A DNA stretch of 35,252 nucleotides from positions 403,774-439,025 of the forward strand of contig PBNO01000002.1 of assembly GCA_002723155.1 (NCBI GenBank). Direction: 5' to 3'. Source of the stretch: Ponticaulis sp. (GTDB lineage Bacteria > Pseudomonadota > Alphaproteobacteria > Caulobacterales > Hyphomonadaceae). Below the pieces are notes generated by a model that had not been told where the DNA came from, ran no database searches, and was given only the letters and a program-made list of their open reading frames with translations. Position numbers and translations under genes: made by a program. Positions 23,752 through 32,788 of this stretch are shown here, piece after piece; position 1 is the first letter of the stretch; every line of letters begins with the position of its first letter.

Positions 23752-25209
23752 TTGGAGGAAACTCAAGGTCGCAGTAAAGCGCAGACGATAGGGCTGATTC
23801 TCGGCCCTGTTCTGGCGCTGCTCATCGGCTTGATACCACCGCCTGACGGCCTGTCGGTTGAAGGTCTGCGCGTCGGCGCCCTTCTGGTATGGATGGCCGT
23901 CTGGTGGTCTACCGAAGCCATTCCAATCCCGGCGACCTCGCTCCTCCCCCTCGTTGTCATTCCCATTATCGGAGCTGGCACTGCCGGTCAGGCTGCGGCT
24001 GGATACTCCAGTACAATCGTTCTTCTTCTGCTTGGCGGCTTTGTTGTCGCCATGGGTATTGAACGCTGGAATTTGCACACGCGCATTGCGCTGAACATTG
24101 TGTCTCGCGCCGGCAGCAGACGTCGCTTTATCATTGCGGGTTTCATGATCGCGACCGCGCTGATCTCCGCATGGATTTCCAATACAGCCACGACAATCAT
24201 GATGGTACCAATTGCCATCTCCGTTGCCGCCGAAACCGGTGATGAGGAAGGCCATTTTGCAAAGGCGGTCCTGCTCGGCATTTGCTATTCCGCAAGCATT
24301 GGCGGCGTTGCGACACCGATGGGCACGCCGACTAACCTGATCGCGATTGACTGGCTACGTACCAATACCGGCGACGATATCGGCTATTTCCAGTGGATGA
24401 TGTTTGGCGTGCCAGCCATGCTGCTACTCATCCCGCTTGCCTGGTATGTCGTGACCCGCGGCCTGCCAAAACGAGCACCGGGTTCGACGGCGAATGATGG
24501 GCAAGCCGAAGTCAAAAAGCACCTTGATGCGCTAGGCGGCGTAACAGCGCCCGAAGCCCGGGTCGCGATTGTGTTCGGCATTGTCGCGACACTCTGGGTA
24601 CTGCGCGTGCCGATGCAGAAATATCTGGCGCCCGTTCCGGGACTTGGCTGGATTTCTGGTCTTAGCGATATGGGCATTGCCGCCTTTGGCGCTGTCATGA
24701 TGTTCCTCATGCCTGCAGGCGGCGGAGAAAAGCGCACGCTGCTGACATGGGATGAAGCCGTTCAGCTGCCCTGGGGCGTTATCCTGCTCTTCGGGGGAGG
24801 CATTTCTCTCGGGCAAGCGGTCAGCCGGACAGGGCTTTCAGAGTGGCTGGGTAATCTGCTCACCGTGCTTGAGGGCGCACCTGCCCTCGCCGTTGTGTTC
24901 GTCGTCGTGGCACTTGTGGTCTATCTGACCGAGCTGACGAGCAATGTCGCCACCATGACAACGCTTGCGCCGATTCTTGGTGCATTCGCGGTAGGTGTCG
25001 GGATTGCGCCCGAAAGCCTGCTGGGCCCTGCTGCTGTGGCTGCAAGCTGCGCCTTCATGCTACCTGTCGCGACGGCGCCGAACGCTATTGTTTATGCGTC
25101 CGGCCATATGCACGTGAAAGACATGATACGGGCCGGTTTCTGGATAAATATCGGTGCGGTTATCATCATCGCGCTGATAGGGACCTATCTGGCACCGCTC
25201 GCGCTTTAG
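23752..25209 (+). CDS. SLC13/DASS family anion symporter
   Basis: The 485-residue protein has about 11-12 transmembrane helices with the paired SNT-type motifs of divalent anion:Na+ symporters: WISNTATTIMMVPIA, and in the second half TELTSNVATMTTLAP. GGVATPMGTPTNLIAI also fits the family. Substrates are dicarboxylates or sulfate-like anions. The start must be TTG 23752, because no ATG or GTG lies upstream of the first helix; GGGGGGA five bases before supports it. Its stop overlaps the convergent gene's stop by four bases. Confidence 0.88.
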   Translation: MEETQGRSKAQTIGLILGPVLALLIGLIPPPDGLSVEGLRVGALLVWMAVWWSTEAIPIPATSLLPLVVIPIIGAGTAGQAAAGYSSTIVLLLLGGFVVAMGIERWNLHTRIALNIVSRAGSRRRFIIAGFMIATALISAWISNTATTIMMVPIAISVAAETGDEEGHFAKAVLLGICYSASIGGVATPMGTPTNLIAIDWLRTNTGDDIGYFQWMMFGVPAMLLLIPLAWYVVTRGLPKRAPGSTANDGQAEVKKHLDALGGVTAPEARVAIVFGIVATLWVLRVPMQKYLAPVPGLGWISGLSDMGIAAFGAVMMFLMPAGGGEKRTLLTWDEAVQLPWGVILLFGGGISLGQAVSRTGLSEWLGNLLTVLEGAPALAVVFVVVALVVYLTELTSNVATMTTLAPILGAFAVGVGIAPESLLGPAAVAASCAFMLPVATAPNAIVYASGHMHVKDMIRAGFWINIGAVIIIALIGTYLAPLAL

Positions 25210-25616
25210 CGCAGCACGCGTCGTACCGCGAGCGCATTTGAGTAGATCATTGCGAAGGTACAGATCACCAGCACGCCCAGAAGCAGCGCCAGCTCGTTGA
25301 GCTCAATTTCAGGCGCACGTCGCAAGCAGGCCGCATAATAAACATAAGCACTGCTACCGACCAGCGAGGCAACAAAACCCAGAAGCGCCATACGGCTGCC
25401 GAGAATTAAGAGGACTGCACCAGCAAAGCCCGTCCAGACGCCGAGCGCCTGTCCCGAAGACGCCCAGTGCGGCGTTATCGATACCAGAATAGCCTCATGG
25501 GAATTAGGCGGCGCAGAACGCAAAGCCACAAATTCGAGCGCGACATATCCAAACCAGACCAGCAGCAAGAAGCTGATCATCCAATCCTGAAACCGTGTTT
25601 CTGCGCGCGAGAGCAT
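25206..25616 (-). CDS. Small polytopic membrane protein of unknown function
   Basis: The 136-residue product has four predicted transmembrane helices (starting about residues 13, 58, 78 and 108) and no family I recognise. The fourth segment ELALLLGVLVICTFAMIYSNAL is strongly hydrophobic. It is convergent with the SLC13 gene, with a four-base overlap of stop codons. The codon choice matches the surrounding backbone, so it is probably a resident gene. Confidence 0.7.
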   Translation of the reverse strand: MLSRAETRFQDWMISFLLLVWFGYVALEFVALRSAPPNSHEAILVSITPHWASSGQALGVWTGFAGAVLLILGSRMALLGFVASLVGSSAYVYYAACLRRAPEIELNELALLLGVLVICTFAMIYSNALAVRRVLR

Positions 25617-25754
25617 ATCATCACACCCAAAATATGAAGCAATCGAAGGGTGAAATTATCCGCCACAGAGTTTGCGCGCGAGTTTCCGGAATCGTTAAAA
25701 TCTGTGAACGAAGATTTCGAGGAGGTTAAGTATGAGGGCCCAATCAATCAGACC

Positions 25755-26084
25755 TCAACCGAGCACATCTTCCAGCTTGTCGCCGACGTAAGAATAGATG
25801 TTCTCAATCTGCTTAGTGGACACCAGACCACCAGCCACTGAGGAGGCGCCTGCAAACATGGCGACAAAGATATAGGCCAGCGCGCCCCAGATATGGTGGC
25901 CGAACCATGTCTTCTTTTCCTTCACCTCAGCCGGCTTGGGCTTTTCAGGTTCCGGCCAAAGCTGCGCCCGCAGGTCCTGCCCGCTGGCAGACCACCCTCT
26001 TAGCATTTCATTTCGATTGAGTTGGCGCATGGGCATCACCGATAGCAGCGCAAAGTTAAGGCCGGTAAAATCCACCCCATCCAA
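25755..26084 (-). CDS. Small single-helix membrane protein of unknown function
   Basis: The 109-residue product has a Pro/Lys/Glu-rich cytoplasmic stretch (PEPEKPKPAEVKEKKTW), one transmembrane helix (IWGALAYIFVAMFAGASSVAGG) and a short tail. No family is recognised. ATGs at residues 1 (26084), 17 and 27 are all possible starts; the family-like content begins by residue 17. It is divergent from polA, with about 105 bases between them. Confidence 0.55.
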   Translation of the reverse strand: MDGVDFTGLNFALLSVMPMRQLNRNEMLRGWSASGQDLRAQLWPEPEKPKPAEVKEKKTWFGHHIWGALAYIFVAMFAGASSVAGGLVSTKQIENIYSYVGDKLEDVLG

Positions 26085-26189
26085 TTCGCTACTTCAGAAA
26101 AAATCGACAAGCGGCAATTTCAGCCGGAAGCCGGAATGGACCTTGGCGCAATTGTCGTTAATTGTGGGCGCTCGAAGGAATCACTCTGC

Positions 26190-28982
26190 ATGACCGACAA
26201 TTCTGCTCCTATCACCGAAGACAGCCACCTCTATCTGATCGATGCGTCCGGTTACATCTTCCGGGCCTTCCACGCTCTGCCGCCTCTCACCCGCCCGTCA
26301 GACGGCCTGCCGGTGGGTGCGATTCAGGGCTTTTGCAATATGCTGTGGAAGCTGCTGGAAGACCTGAAGGGCGATGAGCGGCCAACCCATTTCGCATGCG
26401 TGTTTGATAAGGGCAGCTACACTTTCCGGAATGACATGTATCCGGACTATAAAGCCCAGCGTCCGCCTGCACCGGAAGATCTCGTTCCCCAATTTCCGCT
26501 GATGCGCGATGCAGCACGCGCCTTCGGCACGCCAGCCATTGAGATGGAAGGCTATGAGGCGGACGATCTGATCGCGACCTACGCCAAACAGGCTGAAGCG
26601 GCTGGCGCGCGCGTCACAATCGTCTCGTCAGACAAAGACCTGATGCAGCTCGTCTCGGACAAGGTCTCTCTCCTCGACACGATGAAAAACAAGCGCATCA
26701 GCTTTGAAGAAGTGATGGATAAATTCGGCGTCACACCGGACAAGGTGATCGACGTGCAATCGCTCGCTGGCGATAGCGTGGATAACGTTCCTGGTGCACC
26801 TGGCATTGGCGTCAAAACAGCCGCACAGCTCATCAATGAGTATGGCGACGTGCTGACCCTGCTCGAGCGCGCTGAGGAAATCAAACAACCTAAGCGCCGT
26901 CAGACGCTGATCGACCATGCCGAGAAAATCAAAATCTCCAGAGATCTCGTCACGCTGAAAACAGATGTGCCGGTAGAAACGCCAGTTGAAGCGCTGAAGG
27001 TCAATGATCCCGACCCAAAAACGCTGATCGATTTTCTGGAGACGATGGAATTTCGCACCATCACACGCCGTGTGAAGGAGCAATTCGAAGCGGACGGCGA
27101 GATTGAAACAGCCGCTGAACGCGAAGGTATAGATACCTCGAACTATGATACGGTCATCACTGAAGAGGCACTTCAGGGCTGGATCGAGAAAGCCTTCAAA
27201 GCAGGCGTTATCGCAGTCGATACCGAAACAGACGCCTTGAACGCCGTCTCGGCCAATCTCGTCGGCATTTCACTCGCAACCGGGCCCAATGAGGCCTGCT
27301 ATATCCCTGTTGGCCATGTGAGTGTGCCTGAAGGCCAGCTCGATTTTGGCGATACAGAGCGCCCGGAACAGCTCAAGCTTGAGCGGGCGATTGAGCTGTT
27401 GAAGCCATTGCTCGAGGCGCCTGAAATCCTCAAAGTCGGTCAGAACTTCAAGTATGATCTGGCTGTCCTGAGCCGGTATGGCGTTACCGTTGCCCCATAT
27501 GACGACACCATGCTCCAGTCATTTGTGCTGCATGCAGGCATGCATGGGCACGGCATGGACGAACTTTCAGAGCGTTTCCTCGGTCACACGCCAATCACCT
27601 TCAAAGACGTTTGCGGCACGGGCAAAAAGCAGATCAGCTTCGATCAGGTGCCGTTGGATAAAGCGACGCCTTACGCCGCCGAAGATGCGGACGTCACACT
27701 GCGTCTCTGGCAGATATTCCGCCCACTGATCACTCAGCGTCAGGTAACGCGCGTTTACCAGCGCATCGAACGCTCACTACCCGCCGTCATCTCCCGCATG
27801 GAGCTTGAAGGCGTAAAAGTCGACCGGGATGCGCTTTCCCGCATGTCATCTGATTTCTCCCAACGTATGGCTGGGCTAGAAGCCGAAGCGCATGAGGCTG
27901 CAGGCCGTGAGTTCAATCTCGGCTCTCCGAAGCAGCTTGGTGAAATCCTGTTCGACGAAATGGGGCTTCCCGGCGGCAAGAAAACAAAGTCTGGCGGCTG
28001 GTCTACTGATGCAGACAAGCTGGAAGAACTGGCCGCCGCAGGCCATGAACTGCCGACGACCCTGCTAAAATGGCGCACGCTCTCTAAGCTCAAGAGCACC
28101 TATGCCGACGCCCTGCAGCAGGCGATCAACCCGAAGACTGGCCGCGTTCATACGTCATTCTCTCTTGCCGTCGCGCAAACCGGGCGCCTGTCTTCTACAG
28201 ACCCGAACCTTCAGAACATCCCAATCCGGACTGAAGAAGGTCGCAAAATCCGCGAAGCCTTTATTCCGGAAGACGGCAATGTGCTGGTTGCCGCAGACTA
28301 CTCACAGATCGAGCTGCGCCTGCTTGCGCACATCGCCGATATCGACGCGCTGAAAACAGCCTTCCGCGATGGCCTCGACATTCACGCCATGACTGCGAGC
28401 GAGATGTTCGATGTGCCGATCGAAGGCATGGACCCGATGGTGCGCCGTCAGGCTAAGGCGATCAATTTCGGCATCATTTATGGTATCTCCGCATACGGAT
28501 TGTCTAACCAGTTAGGCATCCCGCAGGGCGAAGCGCGCGACTATATTAAGGCCTATTTTGAGAAGTTTCCGGGCATCCGCAGATACATGGATGCGATGAA
28601 GGAATTCGCAAAAGACAACAACTTCGTCCAGACGGTTTACGGTCGCAAATGCTGGGTGCAGGGTATCAATGCCAAAAATCCGGCGCAGCGCGGCTTTGCA
28701 GAACGTCAGGCGATCAATGCGCCAATTCAGGGTTCAGCCGCTGACATTATCAAACGTGCTATGATCGCTATGCCGTCCGCTCTTGAAAAAGCAGGACTGA
28801 AAGGCCGGATGCTGCTGCAGGTACATGACGAACTGCTGTTCGAATGTCCGGAAGCAGAAGCTGACAAGCTGATTGAGACAGCGGTAAAAGTGATGGAGAA
28901 TGCAACATTCCCATCTCTGCAATTGTCTGTCCCGCTTGAGGTCGAAGCACGTGCAGCCGGCAACTGGGCGGCAGCGCACTAA
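26190..28982 (+). CDS. polA: DNA polymerase I
   Basis: The 930-residue product is full length. It has a 5'-3' exonuclease domain (about 10-300: YLIDASGYIFRAFHALPP, FDKGSYTFR, GYEADDLIATY, AGDSVDNVPGAPGIG), an intact 3'-5' exonuclease domain (VDTETDAL with the catalytic Asp near 344) and a family A polymerase domain with motif A DYSQIELRLLAHI, motif B RRQAKAINFGIIYG and motif C QVHDELLFE. It fills gaps and removes RNA primers during replication and repair. ATG 26190 is chosen because AAGGA lies upstream and the N-terminus then matches the family; an in-frame ATG at 26136 would add 18 unrelated residues. Confidence 0.97.
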   Translation: MTDNSAPITEDSHLYLIDASGYIFRAFHALPPLTRPSDGLPVGAIQGFCNMLWKLLEDLKGDERPTHFACVFDKGSYTFRNDMYPDYKAQRPPAPEDLVPQFPLMRDAARAFGTPAIEMEGYEADDLIATYAKQAEAAGARVTIVSSDKDLMQLVSDKVSLLDTMKNKRISFEEVMDKFGVTPDKVIDVQSLAGDSVDNVPGAPGIGVKTAAQLINEYGDVLTLLERAEEIKQPKRRQTLIDHAEKIKISRDLVTLKTDVPVETPVEALKVNDPDPKTLIDFLETMEFRTITRRVKEQFEADGEIETAAEREGIDTSNYDTVITEEALQGWIEKAFKAGVIAVDTETDALNAVSANLVGISLATGPNEACYIPVGHVSVPEGQLDFGDTERPEQLKLERAIELLKPLLEAPEILKVGQNFKYDLAVLSRYGVTVAPYDDTMLQSFVLHAGMHGHGMDELSERFLGHTPITFKDVCGTGKKQISFDQVPLDKATPYAAEDADVTLRLWQIFRPLITQRQVTRVYQRIERSLPAVISRMELEGVKVDRDALSRMSSDFSQRMAGLEAEAHEAAGREFNLGSPKQLGEILFDEMGLPGGKKTKSGGWSTDADKLEELAAAGHELPTTLLKWRTLSKLKSTYADALQQAINPKTGRVHTSFSLAVAQTGRLSSTDPNLQNIPIRTEEGRKIREAFIPEDGNVLVAADYSQIELRLLAHIADIDALKTAFRDGLDIHAMTASEMFDVPIEGMDPMVRRQAKAINFGIIYGISAYGLSNQLGIPQGEARDYIKAYFEKFPGIRRYMDAMKEFAKDNNFVQTVYGRKCWVQGINAKNPAQRGFAERQAINAPIQGSAADIIKRAMIAMPSALEKAGLKGRMLLQVHDELLFECPEAEADKLIETAVKVMENATFPSLQLSVPLEVEARAAGNWAAAH

Positions 28983-29072
28983 TTTTTTTGGGAACTCTAG
29001 AGATTTTCAAGCGTTACAGCCCTAAGGGCTGCATCACATGGTGTCTCAGCCGAGTGCCGTGTTGGGTAAGAT

Positions 29073-30503
29073 ATGGATAAAAAGATTCGCTTTCCAGGCG
29101 CCGATGGTCTGTTCAGTTTTCTGACAGCCGGCGCGCACAATGCCTGGCTCGCAGCTATTATCCGCTCTTCAAATGACGCAATCATTTCCAAGAAACTGGA
29201 CGGCTCCATCACTAGCTGGAATCCGGCAGCCGAGCGCATGCTTGGCTACACTGAAGATGAAATGCTGGGCGAATCCATTCGCATTATCATTCCCGATCAT
29301 CTTCAACAGGAAGAAGACGCCATTATCGCCTCCATCAAGGAAGGAAAACCCGTCGAACAATTCGAAACCGAGCGCATCCACAAAAGCGGAAGACTGATCG
29401 CGATCTCGGCGCATGTCTCTCCCATTCTGGACGAGCATGGAAAGGTTGTCGGCGCTTCGAAAATCGCACGCGATCTTTCAAAAGAGATCGAAAACCGACG
29501 CCGTATCGAAGAAAGCGAATTTCGATTTCGGATGCTGGCAGACAATATTTCCCAGTTCTGCTGGGTTGCCGACAGTACCGGACATATTTTCTGGTACAAT
29601 AAGCGTTGGTTCGATTACACCGGCACAACGCTGGAAGACATGGAAGGCTGGGGCTGGAAATCGGTCCACCATCCCGACCATGTCGACCGCGTTGTAGAAA
29701 AAATTCAACACAGCTGGGATACGGGCGAAGACTGGGAAGACACATTTCCGCTGCGCCGGAAGGATGGCGAATATCGCTGGTTCCTGTCCCGCGCAAAGCC
29801 GATTTACGATTCAGATGGCAAGATTGTTCGCTGGTTCGGCACGAATACAGACATTACCGACGAACGCGAACGGCAGGAGCAAATCCGCTTCCTGATGCGT
29901 GAGGTCAACCACCGTTCCAAGAACATGCTCGCGCTTATTCAGGGCATTGCACGCCAGACCGGCAAAAAAGAACACCCTGAATTCATCCGCAAATTCGAAC
30001 AAAGACTGCAGGCCCTTGCAGCCAGTCAGGACCTTCTGACCAATATGGGCTGGCGGGGGATGACAATTGACGACCTTTTAAACTCGCAGCTTGGGCATCT
30101 GGCCGATTTGAAAGACATCCAGATTTTCTCTGAGGGTGCGGATATCCGTATCAATTCGCATTGCGCCCAGAACCTCGGCATGGCGCTACACGAATTGTCG
30201 ACCAACGCCTCCAAATACGGCGCACTGTCTACGGATGAAGGCAAGGTGTATGTAAACTGGTCGCTGGAACATCGTGAAGGCGAAGACGCGCCGCGGCTTC
30301 GTATCAAATGGCGTGAAGAAGGCGGCCCGCCCGTGACCGAGCCTGACCATAAAGGCTTTGGCACTACAGTGATAAACCAGATGTGCCGGAGCGCCTTTTC
30401 AGGTGAGGTAACGCTGGACTATCGCCCTGAAGGGCTGTTCTGGGAGTTAGTTGGCTCACCGGGGCGCGGGCTTGATCTGACCTATGAGGAAGATCAGGCC
30501 TAA
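29073..30503 (+). CDS. PAS-PAS sensor histidine kinase, HWE family
   Basis: The 476-residue product has two PAS/PAC modules (about 28-145: IIRSSNDAIISKKLDGSITSWN; about 150-270: MLADNISQFCWVADSTGHIFWYN). They are followed by an HWE-type kinase domain with the phospho-acceptor His280 (REVNHRSKNMLALI) and an ATPase domain (ALHELSTNASKYGAL, then GFGTTVINQM). No transmembrane helix is present, so it is cytosolic. HWE kinases are common in Alphaproteobacteria and often sense light or redox state or act in general stress signalling. No LOV-type NCRFLQ cysteine motif is visible, so light sensing is not supported. No response regulator is adjacent. The stop overlaps the convergent gene by four bases. 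Confidence 0.92.
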   Translation: MDKKIRFPGADGLFSFLTAGAHNAWLAAIIRSSNDAIISKKLDGSITSWNPAAERMLGYTEDEMLGESIRIIIPDHLQQEEDAIIASIKEGKPVEQFETERIHKSGRLIAISAHVSPILDEHGKVVGASKIARDLSKEIENRRRIEESEFRFRMLADNISQFCWVADSTGHIFWYNKRWFDYTGTTLEDMEGWGWKSVHHPDHVDRVVEKIQHSWDTGEDWEDTFPLRRKDGEYRWFLSRAKPIYDSDGKIVRWFGTNTDITDERERQEQIRFLMREVNHRSKNMLALIQGIARQTGKKEHPEFIRKFEQRLQALAASQDLLTNMGWRGMTIDDLLNSQLGHLADLKDIQIFSEGADIRINSHCAQNLGMALHELSTNASKYGALSTDEGKVYVNWSLEHREGEDAPRLRIKWREEGGPPVTEPDHKGFGTTVINQMCRSAFSGEVTLDYRPEGLFWELVGSPGRGLDLTYEEDQA

Positions 30504-30973
30504 AGCACGACGTACATGCCAAGGCGTTGGTAAAACTGCAAAGCTCCGTTCGGATTATCCTTGCGCGCGCGCAGATCGACTTTCGGAATTTTGCGGCGTT
30601 CGAATTCGTGGAAAATGCGCTCCATCAGACACCGGCCAATCCCTAGCCTTCGGTGCTCCGGATGAACGGCCAAGTCTTTTACAAAGCCCGTCACCCAGCA
30701 TTGAGCAAAGGCGATGACTTCGCCGGATTCAATCATTTCGATAACGAAACAAAGTTCAGGATCATACTCATCATCTTCAATCAGCATGTCCCACCATTCT
30801 TCGAAGGCAAGCACTTCGCCGCCACCATCACGGAATGACACATTGAGAAGCTCTCGCCCCGCTCGTGCATGACGGGAAGGATTGAAGGGCGCAAACTGCA
30901 TGCCGTCAGGCAGAGGCAATATCGTGTTCGCGCGTTCGTTAATCAGCATACGGAAGTGCACTGCATCGCTCAT
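30500..30973 (-). CDS. GNAT family N-acetyltransferase
   Basis: The 157-residue product has a GNAT fold with the acetyl-CoA-binding motif A (FVKDLAVHPEHRRLGIGRCLM, an R-x-x-G-x-G loop) and the motif B helix and strand (NGALQFYQRLGMYVVL). The substrate cannot be predicted. Its start overlaps the stop of the short-chain dehydrogenase gene by four bases, so the two form a leftward operon. It is convergent with the HWE kinase. Confidence 0.88.
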   Translation of the reverse strand: MSDAVHFRMLINERANTILPLPDGMQFAPFNPSRHARAGRELLNVSFRDGGGEVLAFEEWWDMLIEDDEYDPELCFVIEMIESGEVIAFAQCWVTGFVKDLAVHPEHRRLGIGRCLMERIFHEFERRKIPKVDLRARKDNPNGALQFYQRLGMYVVL

Positions 30974-31773
30974 GCATCACCCTCCCCTTTATTGTCCGCT
31001 GATTGCGCCTTCATCAGGCTGCGGGCAATGCCTCCCGGCAAAACCTGTCCGAGAACCGCAAGGCACTTGTTTACAAAGCCGGTCACAATCACGGCGCGGT
31101 TATTTTCAACTGCTCGCACGCCGAGCTCCACGACGCGGTCAGCTGTCTGCCACATTATGCCCGGTGTTTTAGATACCCGCGCCCGCTGCCCGTTTACGTC
31201 GTGAAACTCGCTGAACGTCAGACCCGGGCACAAGGCAGTCACATGAACACCGGTCCCTTCGGTTTCAGCGTTCAGAGATTCTGAGAACCGCATCAAACCG
31301 GACTTCACCGGCCCATACAGCGTGTGCCCGACACCGCCCGGCAGAAAGCTCACCAGTGACGCAACATTGATAATCCGGCCATATCTGCGCTCGATCATGC
31401 CCGGCAGCAAGCGATGGCATAACTCCAACGGCGCGGTGAACATAAGCTGGATGAAATTGCGCTGATCTTCCCAGCGGGTTTCGGCGAAAACGCCGGGCAA
31501 ACCGAACCCGGCATTATTGATGAGGACATCAACATGTCGTCCTGCGCCTGACACCTCTTCGAGAATACGTTCGGGCGCGTCCGGGGCAGACAGATCGCTC
31601 ACAACGATCAAAGTCTCGATATTAAACCGGGATTTCAAATCCGCGGAAATCTCAGCGAGACGGTCACCCCGACGCGCAACAAGCGCCACGTCAAAGCCTT
31701 GTGCTGCATAGTGTTCCGCGAATGCATGGCCAATGCCCGCCGAAGCACCTGTAATCAATGCAAGTTTACGCAA
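30970..31773 (-). CDS. Short-chain dehydrogenase/reductase
   Basis: The product of about 267 residues is a classical SDR with the NAD(P)-binding glycine motif TGASAGIGHA (about residue 8), NNAG at about 87-90, a Ser-bearing strand (NVASLVSF) and the catalytic Y153-x-x-x-K157 (YGPVKSG). The Arg pair in VARRGDR after the second strand suggests NADP preference. The TTG at 31773 is taken as the start because AGGGGGGGA lies eight bases upstream and the protein then begins just before the first strand. An in-frame ATG at 31806 would add 11 residues. It is divergent from the Fe-S scaffold gene. Confidence 0.87.
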   Translation of the reverse strand: MRKLALITGASAGIGHAFAEHYAAQGFDVALVARRGDRLAEISADLKSRFNIETLIVVSDLSAPDAPERILEEVSGAGRHVDVLINNAGFGLPGVFAETRWEDQRNFIQLMFTAPLELCHRLLPGMIERRYGRIINVASLVSFLPGGVGHTLYGPVKSGLMRFSESLNAETEGTGVHVTALCPGLTFSEFHDVNGQRARVSKTPGIMWQTADRVVELGVRAVENNRAVIVTGFVNKCLAVLGQVLPGGIARSLMKAQSADNKGEGDA

Positions 31774-31856
31774 GCCGCTCGTCCCCCCCTGCCAGCGTGT
31801 TCGCATGTGCGCACAAAACACTTGTCGAACGCGATTTGCAATGCCAACTGAAGGGT

Positions 31857-32303
31857 ATGTCTGGTGATCTGTATCACAATCGCGTTCTTGAGCTTGCCGC
31901 CGATATTCCAAATATCGGCGAACTTCATGCGCCTGATGGTAAGGCGCATAAGGTGAGCCGCGTTTGTGGGTCAGAAATCTGGATCGAGCTTGATCTCTCT
32001 GAAGACGGCGAAACGATCACAGGCATTGCCGTTAAATCGAAGGCCTGCGCCCTTGGCGCAGCAACACTCAGCGTGCTTTCTGAACATGCTGTCGGCGCAT
32101 CCGTCGAAGAAGTCTACGAAGCGCGCGATAAAATGCGCGCCATGCTGAAAGAAGGCGGGCCACCGCCTGAAGGGCGTTTCTGGGAGCTCCGCCATCTGGA
32201 AGGCGTGCGCGATTACCCGCAGCGTCATATGTCGACGCTTCTGGCCCTTGATGCAGCGGTTGCCGCTATCGAAGACGCAAAAGCAAACCGTGAAGCGGCC
32301 TGA
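31857..32303 (+). CDS. Iron-sulfur cluster assembly scaffold protein (SufU/IscU-like)
   Basis: The 148-residue product shows the NifU-N/SufU-like fold, with Cys in SRVCGSEI and in KSKACALGAATLSVL. The third ligand position near the end reads RHMSTLLALDA, Ser where SufU and IscU have Cys. This Ser form is seen in a subgroup of alphaproteobacterial proteins annotated as Fe-S scaffolds. ATG 31857 with GAAGGG upstream gives the family N-terminus (LYHNRVLELAADIPNIGEL). It precedes yidD and thrS, a usual order in the group. Confidence 0.85.
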   Translation: MSGDLYHNRVLELAADIPNIGELHAPDGKAHKVSRVCGSEIWIELDLSEDGETITGIAVKSKACALGAATLSVLSEHAVGASVEEVYEARDKMRAMLKEGGPPPEGRFWELRHLEGVRDYPQRHMSTLLALDAAVAAIEDAKANREAA

Positions 32304-32356
32304 TACAGTATAACTATCGCGATGACAGTCGCGCGCCTTTCTGCTAAACCCGCTCC

Positions 32357-32650
32357 ATGGCTCACAAATACGCCCATATCGCCCCGGCGCCGCGCGCGCT
32401 TCTGGTCGGCTATAAAGCAACGCTCTCTGCAGCTTTGTTTGCCTTTGGCGTCCGGTGTCGTCACGAGCCAACCTGTTCGGAATATGCGGCCGAAGCCTGG
32501 ACAAAACACGGCTTCCTTCAGGGCGCACGTCTTGGTGCAGGACGCCTTCTGCGCTGCCGCCCGGGCGGCACAAGCGGCTATGATCCGGTACCGGACGAAC
32601 TGCCTGCTTTCGGCACGACACCAACAACCACCACAACAACGCGAACTTAA
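32357..32650 (+). CDS. yidD: Membrane protein insertion efficiency factor YidD
   Basis: The 97-residue product has the YidD signature [19 protein letters not shown], then [17 protein letters not shown]. The protein is small and amphipathic and is thought to help YidC insert proteins into the inner membrane. A low-complexity Thr-rich tail ([10 protein letters not shown]) extends beyond the usual end. It lies 53 bases after the Fe-S scaffold gene, in the same direction. Confidence 0.93.
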   Translation: MAHKYAHIAPAPRALLVGYKATLSAALFAFGVRCRHEPTCSEYAAEAWTKHGFLQGARLGAGRLLRCRPGGTSGYDPVPDELPAFGTTPTTTTTTRT

Positions 32651-32788
32651 CGCGCGTCCCGGTGCCATGTCTGCTGCACGCCGGGGCGCGTTAACCCCTG
32701 CTATGTAGCCGAAAAATACCGGTCTTAGGGGGTGGTTTTGCAGCCAAGTTCAGTTAAACAGCCTTCATACTAATCAGAGAGCAAACTC

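Noticed and set aside
25650-25841. Small plus-strand ORF between the two unknown membrane protein genes
   Set aside because: No ribosome binding site and no recognisable features. It overlaps the end of the opposite-strand gene at 25755.
29017-29031. Terminator hairpin CAGCCC-TAA-GGGCTG after polA
   Set aside because: The palindrome is perfect but short and has no T-run on either strand, so a terminator is not supported.
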